From: Alphaproteobacteria bacterium
GTDB taxonomy: Bacteria > Pseudomonadota > Alphaproteobacteria > UBA8366 > Aestuariispiraceae
DNA: 64,000 nt
NCBI GenBank assembly: GCA_033344895.1
Contig: JAWPMN010000001.1
Coordinates: 3,480,001-3,544,000, forward strand
Direction: 5' to 3'
Shown here: one piece after another, positions 31,585 through 40,295 of the stretch
Layout: each line of letters starts with the position of its first letter
Position numbering within the stretch: position 1 is the first letter of the stretch
Position numbers and translations under genes: made by a program
The notes under the pieces: generated by a model
The model's input: only the letters and a program-made list of their open reading frames with translations
The model's database searches: none
Told to the model about the DNA's origin: nothing

Positions 31585-32270
31585 AGCGGGAAGCGATCGA
31601 CGATCCGGAACGGGCTGCCGTCGTCCGGTTCGCCGTAGATGCAGAGGTCGCGAAGGCTCAATGGGGCGGCCAGCACCGGGTTCAGCCGCTCCTTCAGCGC
31701 CGGTTCGATCCGACGGCTTGCCGCGTCGTCGACACGGCCGGTCAGCGTCACATGAAACCGGAAATCCTCCAGCACATAGGGATAGCCCCATCGCAGCAGA
31801 TTGCGGTCCTGACGGTCGCTCAGCCCCGCCGAGCGACGACGCGCGAGTTCCGCTTCTGACGGTGGTGTTCGAAACCGGTCCAATTCCGTAATGCAGGCCG
31901 CCGCAATTCTGTCGAGGACCGGATCCGGGCGGGCAGGGCAGACAGCAAAGAACCCGCTCAGTCTTCTCAGGACTGGATTGGCGCATTCCAGCGTCGGAAG
32001 GTGCGCTGCCAGCGCTTCAACCGCCAGCGCCAGATCCGCGTAAGTTTGGTCCTTTGAAAGGCGAAACGGCGGTTTCAGTGTGCCGTGAAGCGCATAGCGT
32101 CGCGGGGCCCTGGTCAACGCCGCATGTGCCGCCAGATCGAAGCCGGGAAGCGGCCGGCAGGGAACCTCCTTGCCTGTTTCCGGGTCCGTGCCGAACCATT
32201 CCAGGCCGAAGGCATGCAATGGCTCTCCGGGTCTGGGGCCGAAGTAAATCGCATACCGAGAGAATGTCAT
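31569..32270 (-). CDS. DUF1045 2H-phosphoesterase-like phosphonate-operon protein
   Basis: From the ATG at 32270 the protein has 233 residues and begins MTFSRYAIYFGPRPGEPLHA. It holds the two HxT motifs of the 2H phosphoesterase superfamily: YALHGTLKPPF near residue 62 and FRFHVTLTG near residue 172. DUF1045 proteins sit with C-P lyase genes in many alphaproteobacteria, and the activity has not been established as far as I know. 2H enzymes hydrolyse cyclic or linear nucleotide-like phosphoesters. Since no phnP is visible in this window, it might open the 5-phosphoribosyl cyclic phosphate. Convergent with phnN and overlapping it by 16 bases. Confidence 0.85.
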   Translation of the reverse strand: MTFSRYAIYFGPRPGEPLHAFGLEWFGTDPETGKEVPCRPLPGFDLAAHAALTRAPRRYALHGTLKPPFRLSKDQTYADLALAVEALAAHLPTLECANPVLRRLSGFFAVCPARPDPVLDRIAAACITELDRFRTPPSEAELARRRSAGLSDRQDRNLLRWGYPYVLEDFRFHVTLTGRVDDAASRRIEPALKERLNPVLAAPLSLRDLCIYGEPDDGSPFRIVDRFPLQSTP

Positions 32271-32326
32271 GGGGCGTGATACCTGTTTCACAACGGGAGT
32301 CGAACGGGAGAAAAATTCACGCAATC

Positions 32327-32345
32327 AGCCCTAAAAATCAGGGCT
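32327..32345. promoter_or_regulatory. Inverted repeat in the DUF1045/pentaheme-cytochrome spacer
   Basis: AGCCCT-aaaaatc-AGGGCT is a 6-bp stem with a 7-base loop between the divergent DUF1045 gene and the first cytochrome gene. A second near-palindrome, TTCGA-n9-TCGAA at 32397-32415, lies between it and the cytochrome start. Either could be an operator. The first is too weak for a convincing terminator. No FNR-like TTGAT-n4-ATCAA box was seen. Confidence 0.35.
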
Positions 32346-32471
32346 TTGTCCAGACCAGCGAATCAAGTTTCTCAAAAACTTCCCCAAACATCGTGCTTCG
32401 ATTCATTGATTCGAATGAGAAGGCGCGCAATACTCTCCCAAATGCTTGAAAAAGCGCTTGGGGGAGTGGTT

Positions 32472-33803
32472 ATGGTCAAGCTGAGTGGGGTTGTCGCGGG
32501 ATTGGGTTTTGCCGTCGGTCTGGCATTTTCTGTCGGATCGGTTCAGGCGCAGACCTTGCCGCAGTTTTCGGATTCCAAACATCTGGGCGTGCAGACCTGC
32601 GCCGGGTCGACCTGTCACGGTGCCGTTCAGCCATGGCCGAACTCTTCCGTGCTGCAGAACGAGGCCATAACTTGGGCCAAACACGATCCGCATGCCGGCG
32701 CCTACGATACGTTGGGCGGAGAGCGTGCGCAGCGTATTGCTGCCAATCTGGGCATTGGGGATGCGCGGCAGGCAAAGATCTGTCTCGATTGTCATACCAA
32801 CAATGTGCCGCAGTCGAGGCGTGCGAAGAACTTCGTGCTGTCTGACGGTATCACCTGCGAAGCCTGCCATGGCGGGGCGGAGAATTGGCTTGGTACGCAT
32901 ATCGCCGGGGTCGGAGGCCATGCGGACAATCTGGCCGCCGGGATGTATCCGACGGACCAGCCGGTTGCCCGGGCGAAACTCTGTCTCAGCTGTCACTACG
33001 GTACGAAGGACAAGTTCGTTACCCACCGGATCATGGGCGCGGGACATCCGCGGCTGTCTTTCGAACTGGATACCTACACCTTTGCGCAGCCCGCCCATTT
33101 CCGGGTCGATTCCGACTATCGCCAGCGCAAGACCTGGACCAACGGGGTGAAGACCTGGGCGATCGGTCAGGCTGTTGCCGCACAGGAAATCCTGTCCGCG
33201 TTGACCGATCCGGGCCGAAACCAGGACGGGATTTTCCCGGAACTGGTCTTCTTCGACTGTCATGCCTGCCATCACCCGATGTCGAACCTGCGCTGGCAGC
33301 CGCGCGATAGCGTGGGGCTTGGTCCGGGCGTGCCGCGCCTGAACGACGGCAACCTGATCATGCTGCGCGTCGTTGCCGGCGTCATCGACCCCGGACTGGG
33401 GGAGAAAATCGAGATGCAGACACTCGCCCTGCACCAGGCCTCGAGCCAGGGGCATGAGGCCACGCTGGCTGCCGCCGACGCATTGAAGGGCACGATGGAC
33501 GGGCTGATTCAGAAAGTGGCCGCACACGGCTTTGGTGGCGATCAGATGGAGCGTGTTCTGGACGCCCTGATCGCGGTCGGCCTGGAAGGCGAGTTCGTCG
33601 ACTATATCGCAGCGGAACAGGCGACCTACGCTATCGGAACGGTGATTGCGGCGCTGGAATCGTCCGGGAAGCTGAAGGGCGATGCCCTGGAGCGGGCGAA
33701 TGCGGCACTGGAAGGCGCCTACAAGGCGGTAGAGCACGATGAAAGCTTCAAGCCGGCGGAGTATCTGGCGGCGATTGAGGGCGTGCGCTCAGCAGTGCAG
33801 TAG
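32472..33803 (+). CDS. Periplasmic pentaheme c-type cytochrome, cytochrome c554-like
   Basis: From the ATG at 32472 (GGGGAG upstream) the product is 443 residues with a signal peptide ending at about residue 26 (VQAQ). There are five heme-c motifs: CAGSTCH (a CX4CH variant, from residue 43), CLDCH, CEACH, CLSCH and CHACH (around residue 263). The spacing and the motif GITCEACHGGAENWL fit the cytochrome c554/c-prime family, seen in ammonia, nitrite and sulfur-compound enzymes. The rest, after residue 270, is a helical domain without hemes. Upstream ATGs at 32346 and 32442 lack good ribosome sites. Likely heads a transcription unit with the next two genes. Confidence 0.85.
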   Translation: MVKLSGVVAGLGFAVGLAFSVGSVQAQTLPQFSDSKHLGVQTCAGSTCHGAVQPWPNSSVLQNEAITWAKHDPHAGAYDTLGGERAQRIAANLGIGDARQAKICLDCHTNNVPQSRRAKNFVLSDGITCEACHGGAENWLGTHIAGVGGHADNLAAGMYPTDQPVARAKLCLSCHYGTKDKFVTHRIMGAGHPRLSFELDTYTFAQPAHFRVDSDYRQRKTWTNGVKTWAIGQAVAAQEILSALTDPGRNQDGIFPELVFFDCHACHHPMSNLRWQPRDSVGLGPGVPRLNDGNLIMLRVVAGVIDPGLGEKIEMQTLALHQASSQGHEATLAAADALKGTMDGLIQKVAAHGFGGDQMERVLDALIAVGLEGEFVDYIAAEQATYAIGTVIAALESSGKLKGDALERANAALEGAYKAVEHDESFKPAEYLAAIEGVRSAVQ

Positions 33804-33958
33804 GGTAACAAGGACCGCTTTTGGGGAGAAGAGCGCAACTTGTTCGTTAAAGTCCCGGTAATCTTTCGATACGAAGATGGCGGGGCGAAGCATCGTGAGA
33901 GTTGCGGACCGGTGGCGTGACGGGCAGGCGCCGAACGGGTCCGGGGGAAAGTAGGTGA

Positions 33959-35884
33959 ATGCCAATGCGTCGGTTTGGACCCTTTGTCGACAGGGTGTTC
34001 TTGGGGGCGGTTGCGGCCGTCCTGCTGGGATTCGGCACGCCATCCTTTGTGTCGGCCGAAGAGCCGAACCCACCCGTTCAGACGGCGGACGCTGCGCCTT
34101 TGCTGGCGGAGGACCTGCCCAATTACGAATACTATGCCAGATTCGCACCGAAATTCGACGGTTCAGATCTGCCCCGTGAATATCAGACCCAGTGGGACCG
34201 GATGGTGCTGGGCGAAGGCGGGGCGGCCGATCCGCATATCGACGTCCTGAAGGAATCGCCATTTCCGTCCGCGGCGCTGTGCGGCCGTTGCCATCCGCGG
34301 ATTTTCACGGAATGGGCATCGTCGAACCACGCCTATGCGTCGATCTCGCCGATGTTTCACAAGTTCGAACAGGCCATCAACCTGCTGAGTTCCGGAACGA
34401 TCGGGAGCTTCTGTGTCCGGTGCCATCAGCAGGTCGGAACCCAGCAGGGCGAACCCCGAGAACTGCCCCTATGGGAACGTTCCCTTGTCGCCCGGGAAGG
34501 CATCACCTGCGTGACCTGCCACCGGGTGAATGATTCCTTCGGCAAGGTGAATGGGGAGCGGCACATTCAGCCGGGAACCATCTTTGAACCGGTCTACAAT
34601 TCCGGCAACGCGCCGGGGCTGGCCGAAGTCCTTGGTGACACGGACTACTACAAGGTCGCGACCGATCCGGCCCAGGAAGGGTATCCGATCCATGTCGCCG
34701 CCGAAGTCTTCGAGACGATCGGCGAATCCGAATTCTGCGTGTCGTGCCATCAGGTCGCCGTGAATCTGGGCATCAAGCTGGAGGTCGTGTGGGATCAGTA
34801 TCGCGACAGCCCCGCCCATGATCAGGGAATTACCTGTCAGGAATGCCATATGGGCAAGGTTCCGGGCGAAGCGAAGGGCTATGACACCTGGCCCGTTGCC
34901 ATCGTCAACGGCCGTGTCGTCGGTGATCCGAACCGCCGGCATTCGAACCACGCCTTCTACGGACCGGGCTATCCGATCGCCCATCCTGGCATTTTCCCCT
35001 TCAATCCGCGCAGCCTGAAATGGTCGATCAAGGAATGGCTGACCTTCGACTATCGGGCGCCCTGGGGCGAACCCGGCTGGGAGGATCAGGTGGCGTCGGG
35101 CGCAATCGCCGCGCCGGCTTTCCCCGAGGTCTGGTCGACGCGGGAATCCCGTGAGGAAGCGCGCTACATCATCGGGCAGAATCAGAACCTGCTGGAAGAC
35201 AAGAAGCTGGACCGTCTGGCGGTGATGGAGAATGGCAGCCGCATCGACGGTCCGTTCTTCGATGACGGGCCGCCGGAAGTCGGCAAGGACTTCTCCTTCC
35301 GGTACCGGGTCACCAATGTCGATCTGGGACACAATCTGCCCTCGGGGTCGCTGGGCGCGCAGCCGGAGATCTGGTTGAACGTCGTGCTGATCGGCCCGGA
35401 TGGGGAGCGCGTCTTTGAATCCGGATATGTCGACAAGTACGGCGATATGGTCGACCTGCATTCGCTGGAACTGGCCGAAGGGACGATCGAACACGACGAT
35501 CAGCTGTTCAATCTGCAGACCAAATTCCTGACGACCAACCTGAAGGGAACCGATCGGGAAATGTATCTGCCGGTCAATTTCGACGTGGACCAGTTGCCCT
35601 TCCTGCGTCCCGCGAATGTGCCGACCACCGTGCTGAATCATCCGCCCTTCGTGCGCATGGAAGGTCGGTCGATCCCGCCGCTGGGCTATCGCGACGCCGA
35701 ATATACCGTGCCGTCGGAACTGATGACCAAGCCGGGGACCTACAAGTTGCAGGTTCGGATGCGCAGCCGCGCGGAGCCGATCTATTTCATGAAGTTTGTC
35801 GGCGCGACGGTCGATATGGAACGCAACATCAACGCCTGGATGATCGATATTCATCCCTATGCGGTCGAGTTTGAGGTCGAATGA
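33959..35884 (+). CDS. Periplasmic pentaheme c-type cytochrome with a C-terminal beta domain
   Basis: A 641-residue protein with a signal peptide (about 1-33, cleavage near VSAEE). Five CXXCH motifs, CGRCH (about residue 108), CVRCH, CVTCH, CVSCH and CQECH (about residue 292), are of the c554 type. A large C-terminal part (about 430-641) contains NVDLGHNLPSGSLGAQPEIW, a His/Gly-rich turn seen in other multiheme cytochromes with a beta-sandwich. The intervening region has PHPGIFPFNP-like and NHAFYGPGYP motifs with free His that could complete heme coordination. The gene is 155 bases downstream of the other pentaheme gene and two bases before the barrel gene. Confidence 0.82.
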   Translation: MPMRRFGPFVDRVFLGAVAAVLLGFGTPSFVSAEEPNPPVQTADAAPLLAEDLPNYEYYARFAPKFDGSDLPREYQTQWDRMVLGEGGAADPHIDVLKESPFPSAALCGRCHPRIFTEWASSNHAYASISPMFHKFEQAINLLSSGTIGSFCVRCHQQVGTQQGEPRELPLWERSLVAREGITCVTCHRVNDSFGKVNGERHIQPGTIFEPVYNSGNAPGLAEVLGDTDYYKVATDPAQEGYPIHVAAEVFETIGESEFCVSCHQVAVNLGIKLEVVWDQYRDSPAHDQGITCQECHMGKVPGEAKGYDTWPVAIVNGRVVGDPNRRHSNHAFYGPGYPIAHPGIFPFNPRSLKWSIKEWLTFDYRAPWGEPGWEDQVASGAIAAPAFPEVWSTRESREEARYIIGQNQNLLEDKKLDRLAVMENGSRIDGPFFDDGPPEVGKDFSFRYRVTNVDLGHNLPSGSLGAQPEIWLNVVLIGPDGERVFESGYVDKYGDMVDLHSLELAEGTIEHDDQLFNLQTKFLTTNLKGTDREMYLPVNFDVDQLPFLRPANVPTTVLNHPPFVRMEGRSIPPLGYRDAEYTVPSELMTKPGTYKLQVRMRSRAEPIYFMKFVGATVDMERNINAWMIDIHPYAVEFEVE

Positions 35885-35885
35885 T

Positions 35886-37460
35886 ATGAAGCGCATCTCG
35901 ACCCTGACCACGGTCCTGGCGGCCGTTGCCCTGACCCTGAGCGCCACCGCGCAGGCCCAGGTGCTGCGCCGGGATGCGGCCCCGCCGGATACGGTGCTGG
36001 AGGAACGTGACGGCAGTCCGAAGCACAAGCCCCATCAGGCGCCGCCGGAAATGGATTCCTCCGTTCGCAAGGCGGAGTTCGACCGCGACCAGTTCGGCCC
36101 GGATCCCAGCTATCCGGATGCCGAGTACAATGTCGAGGAGCAGATCAAGATCTATGGCGGCAAGACGGCTTTCGATGGGCCGCGTCCGGTCGTCGAACTG
36201 GGCTTCCCGCAATATGACGAGGGCGTCTTCGGATCCGGCCACGACATCGTCGGCCGCAAGAATCTCGTACGACCGCAATTGCTGGTCTATGGCGACTGGC
36301 GGACAGCCGTCGCTTTCAATGACAACGGCAACAATGAAGTGGGACAGATCGCAACACGACTGAATCTGGATGTCGATCTGAAGATCACCGCGACGGAGCG
36401 CATTCATCTGTTCATGCGTCCGCTCGATCAGGGCGGCAAGTTCAGTCGCCACGAATTCTTCGGGGACGATCACCAGGAAAGCGATCTTGTCGTCGATGGT
36501 AATATCGAAACCCTGTTCTTCGAAGGTGACTGGGGTGCCATTCAGGGCGGTCTGACCGATGAATGGTCCAGCTACGACCTGCCGTTCGCCTTCGGCCTGA
36601 TGCCCTTGTTCTATCAGAACGGCATCTGGGTTGACGATGCATTCACTGGGGCAGCCTTCGCCATTCCCGCCAAGAACTCGCCCATGCTGGATATTTCCAA
36701 CATGGATTTCAGTTTCTTTGCCGGATTCGACAAGGTGTCGACCGCCGGTCTGCAGGATGCGGACGGGGCGCTGGCCGATCATGCCGGGCGGGTCTATGGC
36801 GCCGCGACCTTCATCGAGACCCGCGAAGGCTATCTTGAGGCCGGGCTGGGCTATGTCGACGATCAGCGCGACAGTCCGACGCTCAGCAATTTTGACTTCT
36901 ACAGCGCGACCGCCGCCTGGACCAGACGCTATGGCGGCTGGCTTTCCAACTCCGTTCGCGGATACTGGAACTTCGGCCAGGATCCGGTGAACAACCTGAC
37001 GCAGACGGCCGATGGTTTCGCGCTGCTGGTTGAGAATTCACTGGTTACGCACAAGCCGTCGACCCTGATCCCCTACGGCAACTTCTTTCTGGGCGTCGAC
37101 CGTCCGCAGCCCCTTGCCCGTGCAAATGATGGCTTGCTGAAGAATACCGGGATTGCGTTCGAAACAGACGCACTGACCGGCTTCCCGAAGCTCGATTCGA
37201 CCGCACAGGACGCGTTTGGCGGCGCGATCGGTATCGAATACCTGTTTGATCTGTCGCGACAGTTCGTGGTCGAAGCGGCGACGGTCCAGCCTTTCGGTGG
37301 CCAGTCGGACACCATCCTGGGGGATCAGTACGCGGCGAGCATCCGCTATCAGCATAACCTGGATGACCGCTGGCTGGTTCGCACCGATGCCATTCGCGGC
37401 TGGCTGGACAATGCGGACGACCTGTTCGGGGTCCGCCTGGAACTCCGACGCAAGTTCTGA
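35886..37460 (+). CDS. Outer-membrane beta-barrel protein next to the cytochromes
   Basis: From the ATG at 35886, two bases after the cytochrome stop, the 524-residue product has a signal peptide (MKRISTLTTVLAAVALTLSA, cleavage after AQA). It ends RLELRRKF with the terminal aromatic that outer-membrane barrels need for BAM recognition. The body alternates polar and aromatic segments (for example GYLEAGLGYVDDQRDSPTLS), as in transmembrane beta strands. An N-terminal linker of about 60 residues precedes the barrel. It has no porin-family name I recognise. Its tight coupling to two multiheme cytochromes suggests an electron-conduit partner or a substrate pore for them. Confidence 0.75.
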   Translation: MKRISTLTTVLAAVALTLSATAQAQVLRRDAAPPDTVLEERDGSPKHKPHQAPPEMDSSVRKAEFDRDQFGPDPSYPDAEYNVEEQIKIYGGKTAFDGPRPVVELGFPQYDEGVFGSGHDIVGRKNLVRPQLLVYGDWRTAVAFNDNGNNEVGQIATRLNLDVDLKITATERIHLFMRPLDQGGKFSRHEFFGDDHQESDLVVDGNIETLFFEGDWGAIQGGLTDEWSSYDLPFAFGLMPLFYQNGIWVDDAFTGAAFAIPAKNSPMLDISNMDFSFFAGFDKVSTAGLQDADGALADHAGRVYGAATFIETREGYLEAGLGYVDDQRDSPTLSNFDFYSATAAWTRRYGGWLSNSVRGYWNFGQDPVNNLTQTADGFALLVENSLVTHKPSTLIPYGNFFLGVDRPQPLARANDGLLKNTGIAFETDALTGFPKLDSTAQDAFGGAIGIEYLFDLSRQFVVEAATVQPFGGQSDTILGDQYAASIRYQHNLDDRWLVRTDAIRGWLDNADDLFGVRLELRRKF

Positions 37461-37715
37461 ACTCGGTCCCCTTTGGCGACGGGCCCTTGAGCGCGGATCT
37501 GCGGCATGCGGGCCGCGAGGGAATCCAGGTTGCCGGATCCGACAGGCCTCAGATAGTCGGGCGGAAACACTTGCGACGGCCCGACCTGTGCTGACTGACT
37601 TCGAACAGAACGGCTCGAGCTTCGTATCCTGAACGCGTTTGCGGTCGACCTGATCCAAATGGTAGTCAGAGATCGTGCTGCGGGATCGGGGCTCTGGGAA
37701 CGCTAGGTTCTGCGC

Positions 37716-39437
37716 TCATTCCCAGTTCAGTGAGGCGCTGGTAGACGGCTGATCGGGCATCATGTCTTCGCGATGGAACCCATGGCAGTCCGTGCAGGCG
37801 GTCCGTGTCTTGCCGCTGGCGAATTCTCCCCCGTGACAGTCCTGGCAGACCGCGATGGAGGGCAGAAGGACGTCTCGGGAACTGTCGCTTTCCGGCGCGG
37901 CATGACAGGTCGTGCAGGAGCGGTCCTCGTGGGCCTTATGGGTGAAGTAACCCTTGGGCAGCCAGCGGGTCGTCAGATGGACAGGCGCGACGGTCCAGTC
38001 CCGAAGGCCGTCGCCCTTGTCGATCTCGTGACACTGACCGCACAGGCCGCGACCATAGCGTCCGTCCAGCACTTCCGATGCCTTTGAGTCGGCCCATTGC
38101 AGGGCTTCCTGGCGTTCGTCCTCCGTCATTTCGGATCCGACGATGCGGCGCACCACGGCGGGGGCGTCGGTTTCTTCGGCCTTGTAACCGCCGCGCAGGG
38201 CGAGGGCAGCATAGGTATCTTCGACGAACAGTTTCGCGACCGCGACATCGCCGTGGGGCATGACGCGTTCCGGTGCGCTGGGCTCGAACTGCAGTCGGTG
38301 GCAACTCGCGCAGGCGGTTTCGAAGCGCACGGGCAGCATGGCAACCCCACCGGTTTCCGGTTGGTGGCAATCGCCGCAGGTCAGTTGCACGCGCCCTTCG
38401 CCTTCCGGACTGCGCATGCCTTTCTCCTGCAGGTGTTTGGCGTGCGGGAACTTCAGGTTCGACCGATCGACAGGCCCTGGCTGCGATCCGATTTCCAGAC
38501 GCTCAAAGGTCATTGGGGCGTGGCTCTTGACCACGGTCGGATGGAATTCCGGATGGCTTTCGAAACCGCCGACATCCTTCAGGCGGCTGCTCGCCGCGAC
38601 GGTCGACAATTCGCTGTGACAGTCGGTACAGAAGGATTCGCCTGAAATCGTCAGATCGTTTCCATCCGTATGTTCCTTGTGACAACTGCCGCAACGCTGT
38701 CCGTCCAGAGACGCAACGGGGAACAGTGTCGCGTCGGCGTGATGGCCGGCATCGTCGTGGCAGGCGGTGCAGACAGTGTTGTCGACTTGCTCGAAGGCGT
38801 TCACGTGACAGGTCTCGCACTGGTCCCCGAAATGGGCATGGACACCGGAAACAGGCCCGGAAAGCCAGATCTCGTCAGCCTTGGCCAGAAGCGCCTTCAT
38901 GCCGCCCCCGCGTGTTTCGGAAGTCATCGGGTCGACGCCACCGGTCTTGCTGAAATGCGATGCGACCGGCGCGGCAATGCCGATTCCGACGGCAACAAGG
39001 AACATCAGCCAGGCCCATCCCCGGATACCCAGCCCGACACGCGCCGTCTCGGTATTCGATCTCTCCTTCAGGGCGGCAAGGTCGTCGCCGAGCGGCCGGG
39101 CGTATTCGAGCGAGAAAGCGGCATCGACGCCGTCCTGCGCCTCAAGGAGGACCAGATCGTAGGGGCCCAGATGGACGGAATCGCCGGGTTTCAAGGAAGC
39201 CGCAGAGGTCAGCCGTTCATTGGCCTGGAAATCGATACTGCCCAGGGATTCCAGAAACAGCCCCCCGGGCCGTTCGGTCATTTCGGCGTGGTGCAGCAAG
39301 ATGCGCGGATCGGCCAGATGAATCTCGCAATCGGCACCGCGACCGAACCGAATGCTCGGGGCCTCAATGATCTCGTCCCGTTGGGCGTAGCCGCCTGAAC
39401 GGGTCTTCTTGAGCATATGACGAACGAGGACCTTCAT
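37716..39437 (-). CDS. FHA domain, transmembrane helix and decaheme cytochrome fusion
   Basis: A 573-residue protein. Residues about 20-110 form an FHA domain (SIRFGRGADCEIHLADPR, ILLHHAEM). A single membrane helix (about 137-158, WLMFLVAVGIGIAAPVASHF) follows. The rest is periplasmic with ten CXXCH sites between about residues 206 and 547: CETCH, CTACH, CGSCH, CTDCH, CGDCH, CASCH, CGQCH, CTTCH, CQDCH and CTDCH. Predicted topology puts the FHA in the cytoplasm. In FHA domains a Ser two residues before the conserved His contacts phosphothreonine. Here it is Leu, so phosphopeptide binding may be altered. Third gene of the minus-strand operon, 15 bases after the cytochrome-b-like gene. Confidence 0.85.
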   Translation of the reverse strand: MKVLVRHMLKKTRSGGYAQRDEIIEAPSIRFGRGADCEIHLADPRILLHHAEMTERPGGLFLESLGSIDFQANERLTSAASLKPGDSVHLGPYDLVLLEAQDGVDAAFSLEYARPLGDDLAALKERSNTETARVGLGIRGWAWLMFLVAVGIGIAAPVASHFSKTGGVDPMTSETRGGGMKALLAKADEIWLSGPVSGVHAHFGDQCETCHVNAFEQVDNTVCTACHDDAGHHADATLFPVASLDGQRCGSCHKEHTDGNDLTISGESFCTDCHSELSTVAASSRLKDVGGFESHPEFHPTVVKSHAPMTFERLEIGSQPGPVDRSNLKFPHAKHLQEKGMRSPEGEGRVQLTCGDCHQPETGGVAMLPVRFETACASCHRLQFEPSAPERVMPHGDVAVAKLFVEDTYAALALRGGYKAEETDAPAVVRRIVGSEMTEDERQEALQWADSKASEVLDGRYGRGLCGQCHEIDKGDGLRDWTVAPVHLTTRWLPKGYFTHKAHEDRSCTTCHAAPESDSSRDVLLPSIAVCQDCHGGEFASGKTRTACTDCHGFHREDMMPDQPSTSASLNWE

Positions 39438-39452
39438 GTCGATCTCCGCTCC

Positions 39453-40295
39453 TTACCAGTAAAAGAACACGGCGAGGACATGGGCGCTCAGCGTGCCCAG
39501 AAGACCAACTGCCAACGGAACGTGGAAGAACAGCCAGATGCGCAGGACGGCCTGGATCTGGACATCGCGGCGCGCCCGGCGCAGCAGGTTCGATTTCCGG
39601 ACCAGAAGCGCGATCACCTTGCCGATATTCGGGTCATCGACGCCGGTCTCCGCATATTTGGATTCCATGAGGGACTGCGCCTTGGCGGTCGGGCAGGCGG
39701 GGTCGCGCCCGGACAGTTTCCGAAAAATCCCGCCGCCGATGCAGGTTTCCCGCGATGCCTTCAACAGAGCTTCGCTGACTTCCTGCGGCAGGTGTCGGCT
39801 GGCCTCCCGGATTTCCTGATCCAGTTCCGCGATCTGCGTCATCATGCCGGTCAGTGTCAGGCCGGCCCGGTTTGCCGTCATCAGCCGCGGATAGCGGGCA
39901 TAGACGTAGATGCCGAAAATACCGCTCGCGACCGTCAGCAGCACCAGTGCATAGGCGGCCGTGTGAATGTTCCAGCCAACCTGGAAACCGCTGTGCAGCG
40001 TGGTCAGAACCACCAGGGCCAGGCCCAGATAGACATGTGCGGACAGCCATGCCTTGAGGCGGGTCGCGCCAAGGGCATACTGCCGCTTCCGCACGCCGTA
40101 CCAGGCCAGCCAGAGGACGATTGCGGCGGAAATCCCGCCCAGTGTGTACCCCAGCCAGGTCCCGCCATTCGGCGCGCCAAGCGGTCGATGCCAGATGTAT
40201 GCGACGATTGCCCCGACGATCAGCAGCAGCGTCAGCTTGAAGTATTTCAGGCCGCGATGGACCAGGAAGCTTTCATGAACGGCAGGGTCGCTCAT
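39453..40295 (-). CDS. Cytochrome-b-like integral membrane protein
   Basis: From the ATG at 40295 the protein has 280 residues and about five hydrophobic helices (17-35, 48-66, 82-105, 112-132, 250-276). Candidate heme-b His residues are in LSAHVYLGLALVVLTTLHSG, GWNIHTAAY, FFHVPLAVG and LSAHVLAV. A soluble loop (about 155-235) contains two Cys (CIGGG, CPTAKA). It resembles cytochrome b561/ferric-reductase-type membrane subunits that pass electrons between a soluble donor and the periplasm. Its start overlaps the stop of the flavin-ferredoxin gene by four bases (ATGA), so the two are translationally coupled. Family assignment is by pattern only. Confidence 0.72.
   Translation of the reverse strand: MSDPAVHESFLVHRGLKYFKLTLLLIVGAIVAYIWHRPLGAPNGGTWLGYTLGGISAAIVLWLAWYGVRKRQYALGATRLKAWLSAHVYLGLALVVLTTLHSGFQVGWNIHTAAYALVLLTVASGIFGIYVYARYPRLMTANRAGLTLTGMMTQIAELDQEIREASRHLPQEVSEALLKASRETCIGGGIFRKLSGRDPACPTAKAQSLMESKYAETGVDDPNIGKVIALLVRKSNLLRRARRDVQIQAVLRIWLFFHVPLAVGLLGTLSAHVLAVFFYW

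Noticed and set aside
32327-32345. Rho-independent terminator
   Set aside because: Six-base stem with a 7-base loop and a short interrupted T run, in a divergent spacer where no transcript needs to end.
37461-37715. Possible extra small gene between the barrel and FHA-decaheme genes
   Set aside because: Only short frames without ribosome sites or similarity were seen. The 255 bases look like ordinary convergent spacer.
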